From contig CAYTMQ010000008.1 of NCBI GenBank assembly GCA_964438995.1, forward strand, positions 1-64,000: a DNA stretch of 64,000 nt, read 5' to 3'. Shown piece by piece: positions 33,932-42,863 of the stretch (position 1 is the first letter of the stretch; the number at the start of each line of letters is the position of its first letter). A program made the position numbers and the translations under genes. The notes beneath the pieces are model-generated. The model searched no databases and had not been told where the DNA came from. It saw only the letters and a list, made by a program, of their open reading frames with translations. The stretch comes from JABMMZ01 sp964438995. GTDB lineage: Bacteria > Bacteroidota > Bacteroidia > NS11-12g > UBA955.

Positions 33932-34978
33932 ATTGGATTTAAAGTTTGATTCTTCGGCAGCTTTATCTAGCACCCGCTTGACTTTCATTTGATTTATGCC
34001 TAGTCTTTTGGCTATTTCATATTTGGATATTGAAGGCTCGGAGCTTCGTAGTTCCAAAATGAGCATTTCTGTCTGGTCAGTTTCATCACTGCTTGGAATT
34101 CTTAAGTGATCTCTTTCGTTTCCAAAACCAGTAAACTCAAATCCAAGAAAATTGAAAGGCTTGCTTATTTCACATAAGATAACATTTTCAGAATCGAATA
34201 CAACATCTGTATCTCTTGCTTTTATTTGTTTGATGTACCTTAATGCGCCATCCTTATGACTTTTTCCTATAGCAAAGATGCTATCAGCGAAATAAGCCAG
34301 ATGCTTGCTCCCAGCCATATCATTGATGCCAATTGGGTTGTATGGACTTCTTTTTGGAGTATGAGCCAAAATAAGTAATGAAAGCCCGTGCTTAACTTTC
34401 AACTCCTTAAGCTGTTTCATCAGCGGCAAGGCTTCTTTTGCTGATTCAGTGGTCTCAGCCTTAAGCCAAGTAAGGTTATCTATGATTAGTATCTTGGCAT
34501 TGTATAAACAAATGGCTTTTTCAATTGACTCAAACAATGTCTTTTCAAAGTCATCAAAGCTAGTACAATCAGGATTGATGTCAATTCTTAAGAATCTATC
34601 ATCAAAATCATAGTGGCTTGTGTAATTATTTGAATAACGCTTCTCAAATTGCTTCATGCTCATTTCAAAATCAAAATAAAGCACTACTTGTTTCGAGGCT
34701 TCTAAACGGAAACCTCTAATCGGCTCACCTCTGGAGATTGAGTCCGCTATCTGCACAGAAAGAATTGACTTTCCAATGTTAGTATCTGCAAACAGGATAC
34801 ATATTTCTCCCTCATGCCACAGCTCAGAAAAAAGCATTCTGGGAATTGGCTTGGTACTGGCCATTCTTAGAGTCTCATTCGCAGAACGTATATTTAAAAA
34901 ATCATCAAATGCCACCTGATGTGAAATTGGCTTGGAAACTTCTGCTTTTTTAAGCTTAGTAAAGGTCAGTGGATTCAT
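33899..34978 (-). CDS. RepA-like AAA_25 hexameric helicase
   Basis: The 359-residue protein has a RecA-type core. Walker A is LFADTNIGKSILSVQIA (near 64), Walker B ILIIDNLTWLK (near 162), and LSLLILAHTPKRS is the usual sensor segment, all typical of RepA/AAA_25 replicative helicases. A C-terminal HTH (SKYEIAKRLGINQMKVKRVL, about 310-335) may bind DNA. The last residues (NTNTTNNANTH) are encoded by the 9-bp GTTAG repeats, so coding and binding-site functions overlap. It likely replicates the excised element B. Confidence 0.8.
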   Translation of the reverse strand: MNPLTFTKLKKAEVSKPISHQVAFDDFLNIRSANETLRMASTKPIPRMLFSELWHEGEICILFADTNIGKSILSVQIADSISRGEPIRGFRLEASKQVVLYFDFEMSMKQFEKRYSNNYTSHYDFDDRFLRIDINPDCTSFDDFEKTLFESIEKAICLYNAKILIIDNLTWLKAETTESAKEALPLMKQLKELKVKHGLSLLILAHTPKRSPYNPIGINDMAGSKHLAYFADSIFAIGKSHKDGALRYIKQIKARDTDVVFDSENVILCEISKPFNFLGFEFTGFGNERDHLRIPSSDETDQTEMLILELRSSEPSISKYEIAKRLGINQMKVKRVLDKAAEESNFKSNTNTTNNANTH

Positions 34979-35267
34979 CTAATGTCAAATTAATGTGTGA
35001 AAAATTATTTCCGTTGGGTTTGGTTCTAATCATTACAATATGACCAGTGAGATTTGGATCAAGTGACTCCATCCTTAAAATTTCTTTTTCTAATGGATTT
35101 AAGAAATGACTTTTGGATTCAAGCATAGAATTGTGAACTTCCACAAGGTCTGAAATAAGACTGTTTTGCAGGTCAATATACTCCTGCCTTGAATCGTGTC
35201 TTTTGCAATAGGATTCCAGCCTTAAGGACATGACTGAAATAACCCTTTCAAGTTTAGAATGACTCAT
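34956..35267 (-). CDS. Small element protein (unknown)
   Basis: The 103-residue helical protein (KLERVISVMSLRLESYCKRH) starts at ATG 35267, one codon inside a TTG alternative. Its end overlaps the RepA-like gene by 23 bp. Its start shares an A with the stop of the preceding 60-residue ORF (TGATG), which indicates coupled translation. It has no recognisable domain. It probably accompanies replication or recombination of element B. Confidence 0.6.
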   Translation of the reverse strand: MSHSKLERVISVMSLRLESYCKRHDSRQEYIDLQNSLISDLVEVHNSMLESKSHFLNPLEKEILRMESLDPNLTGHIVMIRTKPNGNNFSHINLTLDESTDLY

Positions 35268-35449
35268 CAATTTTTACAAAAAAGTTTAGGGTGAATAAAA
35301 TAGAAATAAGACTGTTCGGGGCTGGTTTGTTCGCTCTTGTTCGTACAATGCTCCGAACATCCTAGAGACGAATACCAAATGAAACGTTTTGCATCAGTTA
35401 CGCAAATTGCTTCTAGTTTGAATTGGTTTGAAATTAAATAATTTATCAT
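35267..35449 (-). CDS. Small cysteine-containing ORF of element B
   Basis: The 60-residue ORF begins MINYLISNQFKLEAICVTDA and continues with FIWYSSLGCSEHCTNKSEQT, three closely grouped Cys/His positions that could bind metal. Its TGA overlaps the ATG of the next gene (TGATG), supporting translation. A hairpin followed by ATTTTT lies just before it and could act as an attenuator. The function is unknown and it may be a leader or control ORF. Confidence 0.45.
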   Translation of the reverse strand: MINYLISNQFKLEAICVTDAKRFIWYSSLGCSEHCTNKSEQTSPEQSYFYFIHPKLFCKN

Positions 35450-35454
35450 AAAAA

Positions 35455-35490
35455 ATCGGGTCAGTTTTTTTGTTGTCTGAACCCGTTTGC
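35455..35490 (-). terminator. Hairpin with T-run (possible attenuator)
   Basis: On the minus strand CGGGTTCAG pairs with CTGACCCG (one bulged T) and is followed by ATTTTTT. It lies between the RteC-like gene and the 60-residue ORF, so it may terminate or attenuate transcription into the replication genes. Confidence 0.5.
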
Positions 35491-35617
35491 GATGATAAAT
35501 CTTTAGGGAGGCGAATGCTGGCTAAACTCCTACAAGCCGCTCCAACTTGGAGTAGAAATTCAAATTTGAAACTTTAATAAAAATACAAAATGCTATTAAT
35601 CAGATGTTTAAAAACAA

Positions 35618-36646
35618 CTAATCTTCCTTTGAGCCTTGCTTTTCATCAAGTTCTTTCTTGATTTTTTTCTTTAATTCTTTGGTTTCAATTCTTGATTTTA
35701 CAATTTCGAGGTAAGAATTTTTTAAATCATCAAAAAAAGCACCATGATCATAGGCGTAACCTTGCTCGGTAATTCCCTTTGAAAAATTTGATTCCCAATC
35801 GTTCAATTCAAGACCAAAAATTGGAGCGAGTGACTCAACAGTATTAGTCACTTCCCCTTCTCCCTTATCAATATATTTTGAATGGTGTAATGAATAAATC
35901 AGTTTTACAAAGCTATTTTTATTTTTACCGTCTGTCCATTTAACAAGTTTAGTCGTTTCTCTTTTCCTTTTTTCTTTTGTCTCAACTAGAGTCTTTTGTT
36001 CATTCGGCGGAAGTTCTGATAAATACAACTCAGGTAAAAACTCCTTATTTGCCCTGTATTTCACCAAAGCTTTAAACCATTTTCGAATATCAGTCTCAAG
36101 AAAAGAGATAATAGAACTTGTCATAGGATTTGATTTTTGAAAAAGATATTCTTTCCTGTTGAGTTGATGAAAAAGTATAAACTCTATCTCGTCTTTGGAT
36201 TGAGCCTCAGAAAGGTCTATTTTAAATATCCCTCTCCAGTTTCTTTTTAACTTGAAACGAGATGTTAATTCTCCCTTATAGTCGAATGTTTCATAATATT
36301 TAATTAAAGGAAGTTTTATCTTCCATACCTGCTTATGAACCTTTACTATTCTTTGCTCTGGTCTTTCTTTCAACTCATTTAAATGATTTATTCTGGTCTC
36401 ATTATATAGGCCATAAATAATTTCATCAATCGGTTTCCCTATTTCATAAAGCCAATCAAAGACTCTTGAAACTTCTTGTGAAAATTCATCCATAGGAAGA
36501 TTATCCGTAAATAGATAGCTAAGCCCATAAGCTTGCGCTGCCGTTTCTATTTTGCGAGATTCATTCAAGAATTTATTTCTAGAATACCTTAGTTTTTGAA
36601 TATATCGGTTTTTTAATGTCTCAAATTCTTCGTCTGTAAAATTCAT
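35618..36646 (-). CDS. RteC-like regulatory protein
   Basis: The 342-residue protein starts at ATG 36646 (MNFTDEEFETLKNRY); an upstream start would add a hydrophobic, unrelated stretch. The C-terminal ~110 residues (KLVKWTDGKNKNSFVKLIYS, GEGEVTNTVESLAPIFGLEL, then FFDDLKNSYLEIV) match the layout of RteC, which controls excision in CTnDOT-type elements. The N-terminal part is highly charged and helical. An ACTAAC/GTTAGT cluster lies upstream of it. It likely regulates excision or transfer functions of element B. Confidence 0.65.
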   Translation of the reverse strand: MNFTDEEFETLKNRYIQKLRYSRNKFLNESRKIETAAQAYGLSYLFTDNLPMDEFSQEVSRVFDWLYEIGKPIDEIIYGLYNETRINHLNELKERPEQRIVKVHKQVWKIKLPLIKYYETFDYKGELTSRFKLKRNWRGIFKIDLSEAQSKDEIEFILFHQLNRKEYLFQKSNPMTSSIISFLETDIRKWFKALVKYRANKEFLPELYLSELPPNEQKTLVETKEKRKRETTKLVKWTDGKNKNSFVKLIYSLHHSKYIDKGEGEVTNTVESLAPIFGLELNDWESNFSKGITEQGYAYDHGAFFDDLKNSYLEIVKSRIETKELKKKIKKELDEKQGSKED

Positions 36647-36694
36647 AAATGGGCGCGAAAATAAATCACCCTTTCTTTTTGATAAAAAAATGAT

Positions 36695-36752
36695 ACTAAC
36701 AGATGCTAACAATACTAACATCTTTTACGGTTGTTAGTATGTTAGTAGTGTA
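36695..36752. repeat. ACTAAC / GTTAGT repeat cluster upstream of the RteC-like gene
   Basis: ACTAAC/GCTAAC begins at 36695, 36705 and 36714. GTTAGT begins at 36733 and 36741. The converging order (ACTAAC then GTTAGT) is the same as at 33879-33931, so the same protein may bind both. Confidence 0.6.
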
Positions 36753-36826
36753 GAAATTTACTTGTAAATTAATATATATAGAATTCAAAAAAGAGGTCTT
36801 AGTAATACATACTATTGTCGAAAAAG

Positions 36827-36985
36827 TCAGCCACGTCCCCCCCCATTATATTTTAGATAAAATTCTTTAAAATCTTCTGGAAGTCTTATGTCAGATATGT
36901 CCTTTTGAAGTTCAATTTCAAGTTCAATAAAATCTTTGTTAGTCAATTTCTTGCCTTTGATTCGATGCATATTTAAATCTTGCAT
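36827..36985 (-). pseudogene. N-terminal fragment of a SUKH (SMI1/KNR4) immunity gene
   Basis: From ATG 36985 the frame reads MQDLN, then KLTNKDFIELEIE and LPEDFKEFYLKYNGG, closely matching the first ~45 residues of the intact SUKH gene at 37161-37625. It then enters a run of eight G and stops. Downstream DNA does not encode the rest in any frame, so it is a truncated remnant rather than a frameshifted gene. Confidence 0.75.
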
Positions 36986-37076
36986 ATATTTTAAATTTGT
37001 AAGTCTTAAGAGTTCATCAAATATAGGATATAAATCAAGATGCGCTATTTCTGAGTGAATAGTATTTATCGTCAAG

Positions 37077-37160
37077 TCAAACTTCCAAAAACTCCTTAAA
37101 GCTCTCAGCAACTAGTAAGGGCTCATCATAATCATGGCTAATAAGAAACCCGATAAAATA
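37077..37160 (-). pseudogene. C-terminal fragment of another SUKH immunity gene
   Basis: Immediately after the stop of the 37161 gene, and in the same frame, the DNA encodes GFLISHDYDEP followed by LLVAESFKEFLEV and a stop. This nearly copies the C-terminus of the gene at 37724 (DDDEPLLVAESFKEFLE). It is a leftover end of a lost immunity gene, joined by recombination. Confidence 0.75.
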
Positions 37161-37625
37161 CTATTCATCTTCAATTTCATCTTTAGACTTTAAACTATTG
37201 ATAAATTCTTTAAATGACCTTGCAAGAATAGAAGGTTCTTCTCCTCCTTCATGATCAAAAAACCAAATATTGCCAAAACCATCATCATTGCGATTGTCTA
37301 AAATAAATAAATTCCCATATGAATCACGTGCAAATGGCAATCCCCATTCTGGCAATTTTAAATGAATTGGTGCATATTTATTTGTGCGAATAATGGTATC
37401 TTTCATATCTACAATTGAACCTTTATAAGGTTCATTTAAATGAAAAAATTCACATACTTCATGTTCCATATCAAAATAAGAAATTGTTGGCATACCACCA
37501 TTCATTTTGAAGTAAAATTCCTTAAAATCGTCTGGTAATATAGAACCAATTTCTTTTTCAAATTCATCAAAATCATTTTTTGATAATTTTACCCCATGGC
37601 TTAATGTAATATCTAAATCCTGCAT
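37161..37625 (-). CDS. SUKH (SMI1/KNR4) family immunity protein
   Basis: The 154-residue soluble protein shows the SUKH pattern: EIGSILPDDFKEFYFKMNGG, a middle aromatic/hydrophobic part with LPFARDSYGNLFILD, and a C-terminal ILARSFKEFINSL. SUKH proteins bind and neutralise polymorphic nuclease toxins. It lies downstream of the WHH toxin and another SUKH gene in the same direction. Since the gene adjacent to the toxin is the usual cognate, this one may protect against a different, lost or foreign toxin. Confidence 0.85.
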   Translation of the reverse strand: MQDLDITLSHGVKLSKNDFDEFEKEIGSILPDDFKEFYFKMNGGMPTISYFDMEHEVCEFFHLNEPYKGSIVDMKDTIIRTNKYAPIHLKLPEWGLPFARDSYGNLFILDNRNDDGFGNIWFFDHEGGEEPSILARSFKEFINSLKSKDEIEDE

Positions 37626-37723
37626 AAATTTTATTTATTATTTCAGCAATGTAAGTCTTAAGAGTTCTTTAAATAATGGAAATAATCCAAAATGGAATAT
37701 TTCTGGGTGAATAGGATCAATCG

Positions 37724-38131
37724 TTAAATATATTCTTCCTTCAAACCTTCCAAAAACTCTTTAAAACTTTCAGCAACAAGTAACGGCTCATCATCATCAG
37801 CTAAATAATATACAAATCCATGAGTATTACTCTTACTTAAATCAAGGCAGATCAATTCGCCACAAACATCATTTGCTATTGGTAAATATCCTTTAGGTAA
37901 TATTTCTTTTAACATTGCATAGGCTTTTTCAACAGTATTATCACCATATTTAATTGGAGTAAAGTATGAAACTTTAATCTCCTCAAAATATTCTTTATTG
38001 GGCACACCTCCATTATTTTTTAGAATAAATTTTTTATAGCTTTCGGGTAATATGTATCCGATTGATTTTTCAAATTCTAATAGTTCGTTATTAGAAATTT
38101 TTTCTTTAGGTAAATTTAAAATTAGTTCCAT
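37724..38131 (-). CDS. SUKH family immunity protein, probable cognate of the WHH toxin
   Basis: The 135-residue protein has the SUKH core (EKSIGYILPESYKKFILKNN, GGVPN, then GYLPIANDVCGELICLDL) and ends in LLVAESFKEFLEGL. It starts 4 bp after the toxin stop, so it is the most likely direct antidote. The 98-bp segment after it resembles 36985-37080, evidence that gene and spacer were duplicated as a cassette. Confidence 0.85.
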   Translation of the reverse strand: MELILNLPKEKISNNELLEFEKSIGYILPESYKKFILKNNGGVPNKEYFEEIKVSYFTPIKYGDNTVEKAYAMLKEILPKGYLPIANDVCGELICLDLSKSNTHGFVYYLADDDEPLLVAESFKEFLEGLKEEYI

Positions 38132-38135
38132 ATCA

Positions 38136-40346
38136 TTATTTTAAAAGTCTTATATATTGTTTAGGTGAACCAATATGAGGTCTTGTAGCAAGATGCGCGA
38201 CTATTTCAACTAACTGCATAGTCATTTCCAAATTCTCATCTAGATCATCCAAATGATGCCATACATATTTTTCTTTCAATATTACTTGTGTTTTTTTATC
38301 TGTTATTCCAAGTTTTCCCCAAGCTAACTCCTCGTCTTTTGCACGATCAAAAGTACAATTAATTTTAATTGAACTCTTCTTATTATACAAATATTTTGTA
38401 TTTTTAAAATCTGGAGCAAATCCATTTTTGGATCTAGGAACTTTATAACCAAGATCGAGTGCATCTTTTGGATTAAATAAATAAATATCCCTTGTGTTTC
38501 TTATATCATCATTGGCATCATTTATGAGTTTTTTTAATTTGTTCTTGTTTTTAAAACTCATTTGATACAAATCCAAGTATAGCTCTACTTTATTCGGAGG
38601 TATTCTTGCTATTGTTTCCCCTTTGGATGTAATGATGTCTACATTTCTAGAATTAAATTTTACATCAAAATTGTATTTTTTTAGTAATGATTCTATTTTC
38701 TCTTTTAATTCCCTTGGAATTTTATTGCCTTTGGCAATATCTTTCAAATCTTCATAAACTTCTGGGTGATTGAGTCTAATTTCATCAGGCAAGGCATATA
38801 AAGCTTCTCTTGCCGATTTCCTTAATAAAGCACTAGTTATACCGTCTACACCTAGTGTTGCTAAATCTAGATAAATCAAAAATGTTCTAATTTTAGAACA
38901 AGTACTATTTTCTTCATCACAATTATCAATGAAATTTAGCAGAACTCCTACAGTACCGCTTGCAACCTCAATACCAGCAATTGCTATTTTTATTATACTT
39001 AAAGTAGATTTTAAACGAACTAAATGCCTTAGTTTTAAAAGATTTCCTACACCTGTTGCTGTAGAAATTACATCGAGAGATAACCAGGCTGCCTTTTCAA
39101 AATTATCTGTTAGATTTTTATCTGATATAGCTTTCAAGAAAAACGCTGGTATTATATTTTGAGGTTGTTTTAACTCACCATTACTATGTTTCCTTGGTAC
39201 ATTTATAGGTTGAAATATATGAGGGCTTGCAACTGCAAAAGTGTCTAAAACAGGATCTGATGTTTTTTCAGCTAAATTAGCACTACTCCCAATTTCTCTA
39301 ACTTCTGTTACAAGAATAAACTCTCTATTAAACTCTAGGTCATAGTTTGAGCTATAGAATCCTAGAATCTTATGGCTTTTATAGTCAATAATTATTACAT
39401 CGGGTGCATCATTTATTGGCAAATCTACTCCTATTGCATATTTACTATTTAACCATAAAATATATAATAATTTAATCCAAGTTGTAAAATTATCCTCTCC
39501 TCCAAAATCATTTATTTTATTATATAATTGTTCAAAATTAGTTTTACTATCATCATTTAAAATCAATAACCATTCAAACAGCCTATTGATTTTTTCGGTT
39601 TGAATTATGTTTAATTTATTTACATCTGTAGATTCATATTGAAATGATTGAAAAATCTTTAGCACCACTTCTTCATCACTGCCTGTAATACTATCTTTTA
39701 AAATAATTCCAAGGTCTTTATGAACAAGAGTTTGGTCTCTTCTCTGAATTACCCAAAATGGAGCTTCTCTGTAAATAGCAATCAGTCCAATTGAGTTTTT
39801 TCCATATTGAGCAAGAACACTATCAAAAAAATCATAGATATAGTCTTCTATAGGTATATTTGAATGATGATGTATAATTTTTAACAAAAAAATGAAATCA
39901 TCATAGCTATATACACTTATTACAATTGCATATTTATTTTCTCCAAAAAGCTTATCGTGATCAGTATAACTGATCTTTACCTTATATATGTCAATAATAA
40001 TGCCAGCAGACTTTTTGGGATCAATTTCAAAATCAAAAAGATATTGTTTACTTGTATCTATTTTGCCTACTCTAGAATTCAATTTTATCGCAGCCCCAAA
40101 AGTTTTTGAAGTGCCATCTTGAGCCTTATAATTTATTCTATAATCAATTACTCCTTTTAATGGATGTTTATATGCATTTTCATCAAAGAGAAATTCAGAT
40201 GGTGTATATAAAAATTCACCATTTCCAGATAACTTGTCTAAGACTTTGTTTGCATCTATAGGGAAATTGAAATACTTAGGGTCACTAGATTGTAATGGAC
40301 TTTTAATTCCAACTGAATTATTAAACTCAAATTCAATAGGTTTCAT
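38136..40346 (-). CDS. Polymorphic toxin with C-terminal WHH (HNH/EndoVII) nuclease domain
   Basis: The 736-residue protein starts at ATG 40346, as a TTG two codons upstream is less likely. It has a large beta-rich N-terminal region (residues 1-400), then a helical trafficking segment (LSIIKIAIAGIEVASGTVGV, a CDEENSTC pair and FLIYLDLATLGVDG) near 430-510. The C-terminal toxin contains YVWHHLDD (near 695), TMQLVE and HIGS, the WHH-type HNH/EndoVII nuclease signature. No signal peptide is present, so export depends on another system. SUKH immunity genes follow at once. It is the last large gene of an operon of unknown neighbours that may form its carrier. Confidence 0.8.
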   Translation of the reverse strand: MKPIEFEFNNSVGIKSPLQSSDPKYFNFPIDANKVLDKLSGNGEFLYTPSEFLFDENAYKHPLKGVIDYRINYKAQDGTSKTFGAAIKLNSRVGKIDTSKQYLFDFEIDPKKSAGIIIDIYKVKISYTDHDKLFGENKYAIVISVYSYDDFIFLLKIIHHHSNIPIEDYIYDFFDSVLAQYGKNSIGLIAIYREAPFWVIQRRDQTLVHKDLGIILKDSITGSDEEVVLKIFQSFQYESTDVNKLNIIQTEKINRLFEWLLILNDDSKTNFEQLYNKINDFGGEDNFTTWIKLLYILWLNSKYAIGVDLPINDAPDVIIIDYKSHKILGFYSSNYDLEFNREFILVTEVREIGSSANLAEKTSDPVLDTFAVASPHIFQPINVPRKHSNGELKQPQNIIPAFFLKAISDKNLTDNFEKAAWLSLDVISTATGVGNLLKLRHLVRLKSTLSIIKIAIAGIEVASGTVGVLLNFIDNCDEENSTCSKIRTFLIYLDLATLGVDGITSALLRKSAREALYALPDEIRLNHPEVYEDLKDIAKGNKIPRELKEKIESLLKKYNFDVKFNSRNVDIITSKGETIARIPPNKVELYLDLYQMSFKNKNKLKKLINDANDDIRNTRDIYLFNPKDALDLGYKVPRSKNGFAPDFKNTKYLYNKKSSIKINCTFDRAKDEELAWGKLGITDKKTQVILKEKYVWHHLDDLDENLEMTMQLVEIVAHLATRPHIGSPKQYIRLLK

Positions 40347-40358
40347 AATCAAAAACCT

Positions 40359-42836
40359 TTATGCTTCAGGCGCAGTATAACCTTCAATATACACCTCCAA
40401 ATTTGTTAATATATCAGGGGCATTTGTTATATTCTCAGCTGGCGGTTCAGTATCACACCAACATGGTAGCCCTGATGCATCTAAACTTATTGAGTTGGCT
40501 TGTAGTAATGTTAAACTGGTTGGCACTTTGGTTTCCCAAACATCATCTATTGTGTATTCTGGGACTTTTAATTCTTCAATAATAGATAGATATAGATCGT
40601 CTCCAATTACAGGTACTTCGCCTCCGTTCCAAATTTGACCAGTCTCCATATAATGCATTACAGCTTCTTCAAATCCTGGCCTAACAGAAACTATAACTCT
40701 AGCCATACCCGATTGTAAAAATGATTTGAAAAGTTTATCTTCATTATCGATGTTATATAATCTTGTCCATTTCTCGCTTCCTGCCCAATAGAAGGGATAA
40801 AACATATAACTCATTATGCTCCATTCAAAAGCTTGTTCTAAGAATTTTACACTTGAAGCATATTTGTCCATGCTTTCAGTAATCTTGACATTAAATTCCT
40901 TTGTTTCAGATCCAGTTACAAAAGATTTACCCATATTAACGTGTCCAATCAAATACGACATACAATTTTTTCTAAGTACCATGTTTTCAATTTCTCTGTA
41001 GTAAGCTGGATTGTCTTTTATTGCTCCTGACTTTTTAACTTCCATTTCAGCAACTGCATCTTTGTAATCTTGTAATTTGGTTTCATAGGCATCAAGAATT
41101 GCATTAAATGTCTCAAGTTGCCATTTTGCAAAAGCTTCGTGTTTTCTAACCAATTCAATAGTAAGAGTTACTAAACCAACTTTTATAAGAATGTATTGAA
41201 CTCCAATTGGAATAGATCCTAAATACTTATCTAGTTCTAAATTTTCATTATCTTCTAAAAATAATTGTTTAGGCACATTGCCAGACCAATACTCTCTTGT
41301 ATTGTCCCCAATTGCAACATAGTACCTTCCTGCAACATCTCCTCTTTCACCTATAGCTGAAACATAAGCTTTGTTAAGTCCATAACCTTCTGGAATACTC
41401 AAATCTTCTGTAACAGATTTATTGCCAAGATACCAAGGTTGACCATCGTCAGGCATTTTAAAAGATTTACCAATAACCTGAATTTTTGGAGGTGGAGGAT
41501 TAACTATAGCATTATAAGCAGCAGCCCATAAATGGTAATTATCTTCTGTAATTGAAGCTGATGATTTAAGCGGATTAAGAGATCCAAATTGTTCCTTCCT
41601 TGGGTCAAGAGGTTGAATAAGTGGTATTTCAGTGCCTGAAGAAACTCCAGATGCTTTAGCAATTAAATGGAAAGCGGATGGCTCTGGAATCATAAATTCA
41701 TATTGAAGCCTTTTTCCATAATTATGTAATTGATTGTTATATTTAGCATCAACCCATCTATAGACTCCGGAAATGTGGTCTGCTCCAAGTCGATTATCAA
41801 AACCATGTTTATTTTGTTCTTCAAACTCTTCAACTACTTTTCTTACTCTTTCTTCCTTTACTTTAGATACAACTCTATTTAAAGTTTTCTCAACCACATC
41901 TTTTGCCATGGTAATCGAATCTCTATTATTTTGCTGTTTAGATGAGTTCACGGCAAAACTTGAACCTGTATCATAGCTAAGGTCTAAAGATGTATTATAT
42001 GGTCCACTTTCAAAATTTGTTCCTGCACTAGCATGAAAGTTTTGGTTTTTTGTTGAGTTATAACTATCCTGAATAACAACAGCAGCTTCTTTCTGCATAT
42101 CGAAACGACTTGTTGAAGTTGTATCTGATAAACTTTCAGATTCGGATTCAGAGCTGCTAGTTATCGATTCTTCTGATCTTCTTAATCTACGAGTACTTCT
42201 TTCTTTATATTCTCTGGCCATAATATTCTCTATATGAGAAACCTCGCCAGGCACATAACAACATAGATATTGTTCTACTTTTTTATATTCAGCCAGTCCT
42301 ATTCTAGTTAAACCAAAACCTGAAGGAATGAAAAGATTAGAATTTCCAGCAAGATTTGAACCTTCTGTCATGATACCATAACTACCCTCGCTCATATCAA
42401 GCAATTGACTCCATGAGAGGATAAGACCATTATTAAATTTAAGTTCTCCAGATGTTGCAATAGTTGTATTTACATCATCAATTACTACATGAGAATCGTT
42501 AGCAAAAACTATTGTTATTACACCATTTGAAGACGTATAATTGTGTTTAGTATATTCTGTTCCACAGGACAAACTGGCAGAAACTAATTTTATACAATCG
42601 ACTTTAGTATCAACAGATAAGATTACTGCATATTTGTCGTTCGCTTTTTTAACAGCTTTAAAATAGTAGGAGAATTTTTGATTGTATCTATTTTCAAGAC
42701 TACAAGTAGGTATTGAAGTCCCATTTACATCAATACTCTCTAGATTAAAATTAGTGGCAACAAAAGTTTTTTGAAGATTAGATTTAACAAAATTAGATAT
42801 ATCTTTTTTCACATCTGCATAAGTTGATTCAATCAA
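40359..42836 (-). CDS. Large uncharacterised protein of the toxin operon
   Basis: This ~825-residue protein has no signal peptide and no ATG near its 5' end; the frame opens with TTG 42836. Features include PGEVSHIENIMAREYKERST followed by basic and Ser/Glu-rich repeats (SSSESESESLSD), then a long helical stretch (ETFNAILDAYETKLQDYKDA). Near the end comes an aromatic segment (EWSIMSYMFYPFYWAG, then MARVIVSVRPGFEEAVMHYM). I recall similar uncharacterised proteins near toxins in Bacteroidota, but no family function. The N-terminal part is beta-rich. A carrier or structural component for the downstream toxin (12 bp away) is an inference from position and size. Confidence 0.7.
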   Translation of the reverse strand: MIESTYADVKKDISNFVKSNLQKTFVATNFNLESIDVNGTSIPTCSLENRYNQKFSYYFKAVKKANDKYAVILSVDTKVDCIKLVSASLSCGTEYTKHNYTSSNGVITIVFANDSHVVIDDVNTTIATSGELKFNNGLILSWSQLLDMSEGSYGIMTEGSNLAGNSNLFIPSGFGLTRIGLAEYKKVEQYLCCYVPGEVSHIENIMAREYKERSTRRLRRSEESITSSSESESESLSDTTSTSRFDMQKEAAVVIQDSYNSTKNQNFHASAGTNFESGPYNTSLDLSYDTGSSFAVNSSKQQNNRDSITMAKDVVEKTLNRVVSKVKEERVRKVVEEFEEQNKHGFDNRLGADHISGVYRWVDAKYNNQLHNYGKRLQYEFMIPEPSAFHLIAKASGVSSGTEIPLIQPLDPRKEQFGSLNPLKSSASITEDNYHLWAAAYNAIVNPPPPKIQVIGKSFKMPDDGQPWYLGNKSVTEDLSIPEGYGLNKAYVSAIGERGDVAGRYYVAIGDNTREYWSGNVPKQLFLEDNENLELDKYLGSIPIGVQYILIKVGLVTLTIELVRKHEAFAKWQLETFNAILDAYETKLQDYKDAVAEMEVKKSGAIKDNPAYYREIENMVLRKNCMSYLIGHVNMGKSFVTGSETKEFNVKITESMDKYASSVKFLEQAFEWSIMSYMFYPFYWAGSEKWTRLYNIDNEDKLFKSFLQSGMARVIVSVRPGFEEAVMHYMETGQIWNGGEVPVIGDDLYLSIIEELKVPEYTIDDVWETKVPTSLTLLQANSISLDASGLPCWCDTEPPAENITNAPDILTNLEVYIEGYTAPEA

Positions 42837-42863
42837 TAAATCATTATTATCTAGAATAAAAAA

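Noticed and set aside
36837..36844. Run of eight G (minus strand) as a phase-variation switch in the SUKH fragment
   Set aside because: No frame after the tract restores the rest of a SUKH protein, so slippage could not produce a full gene.
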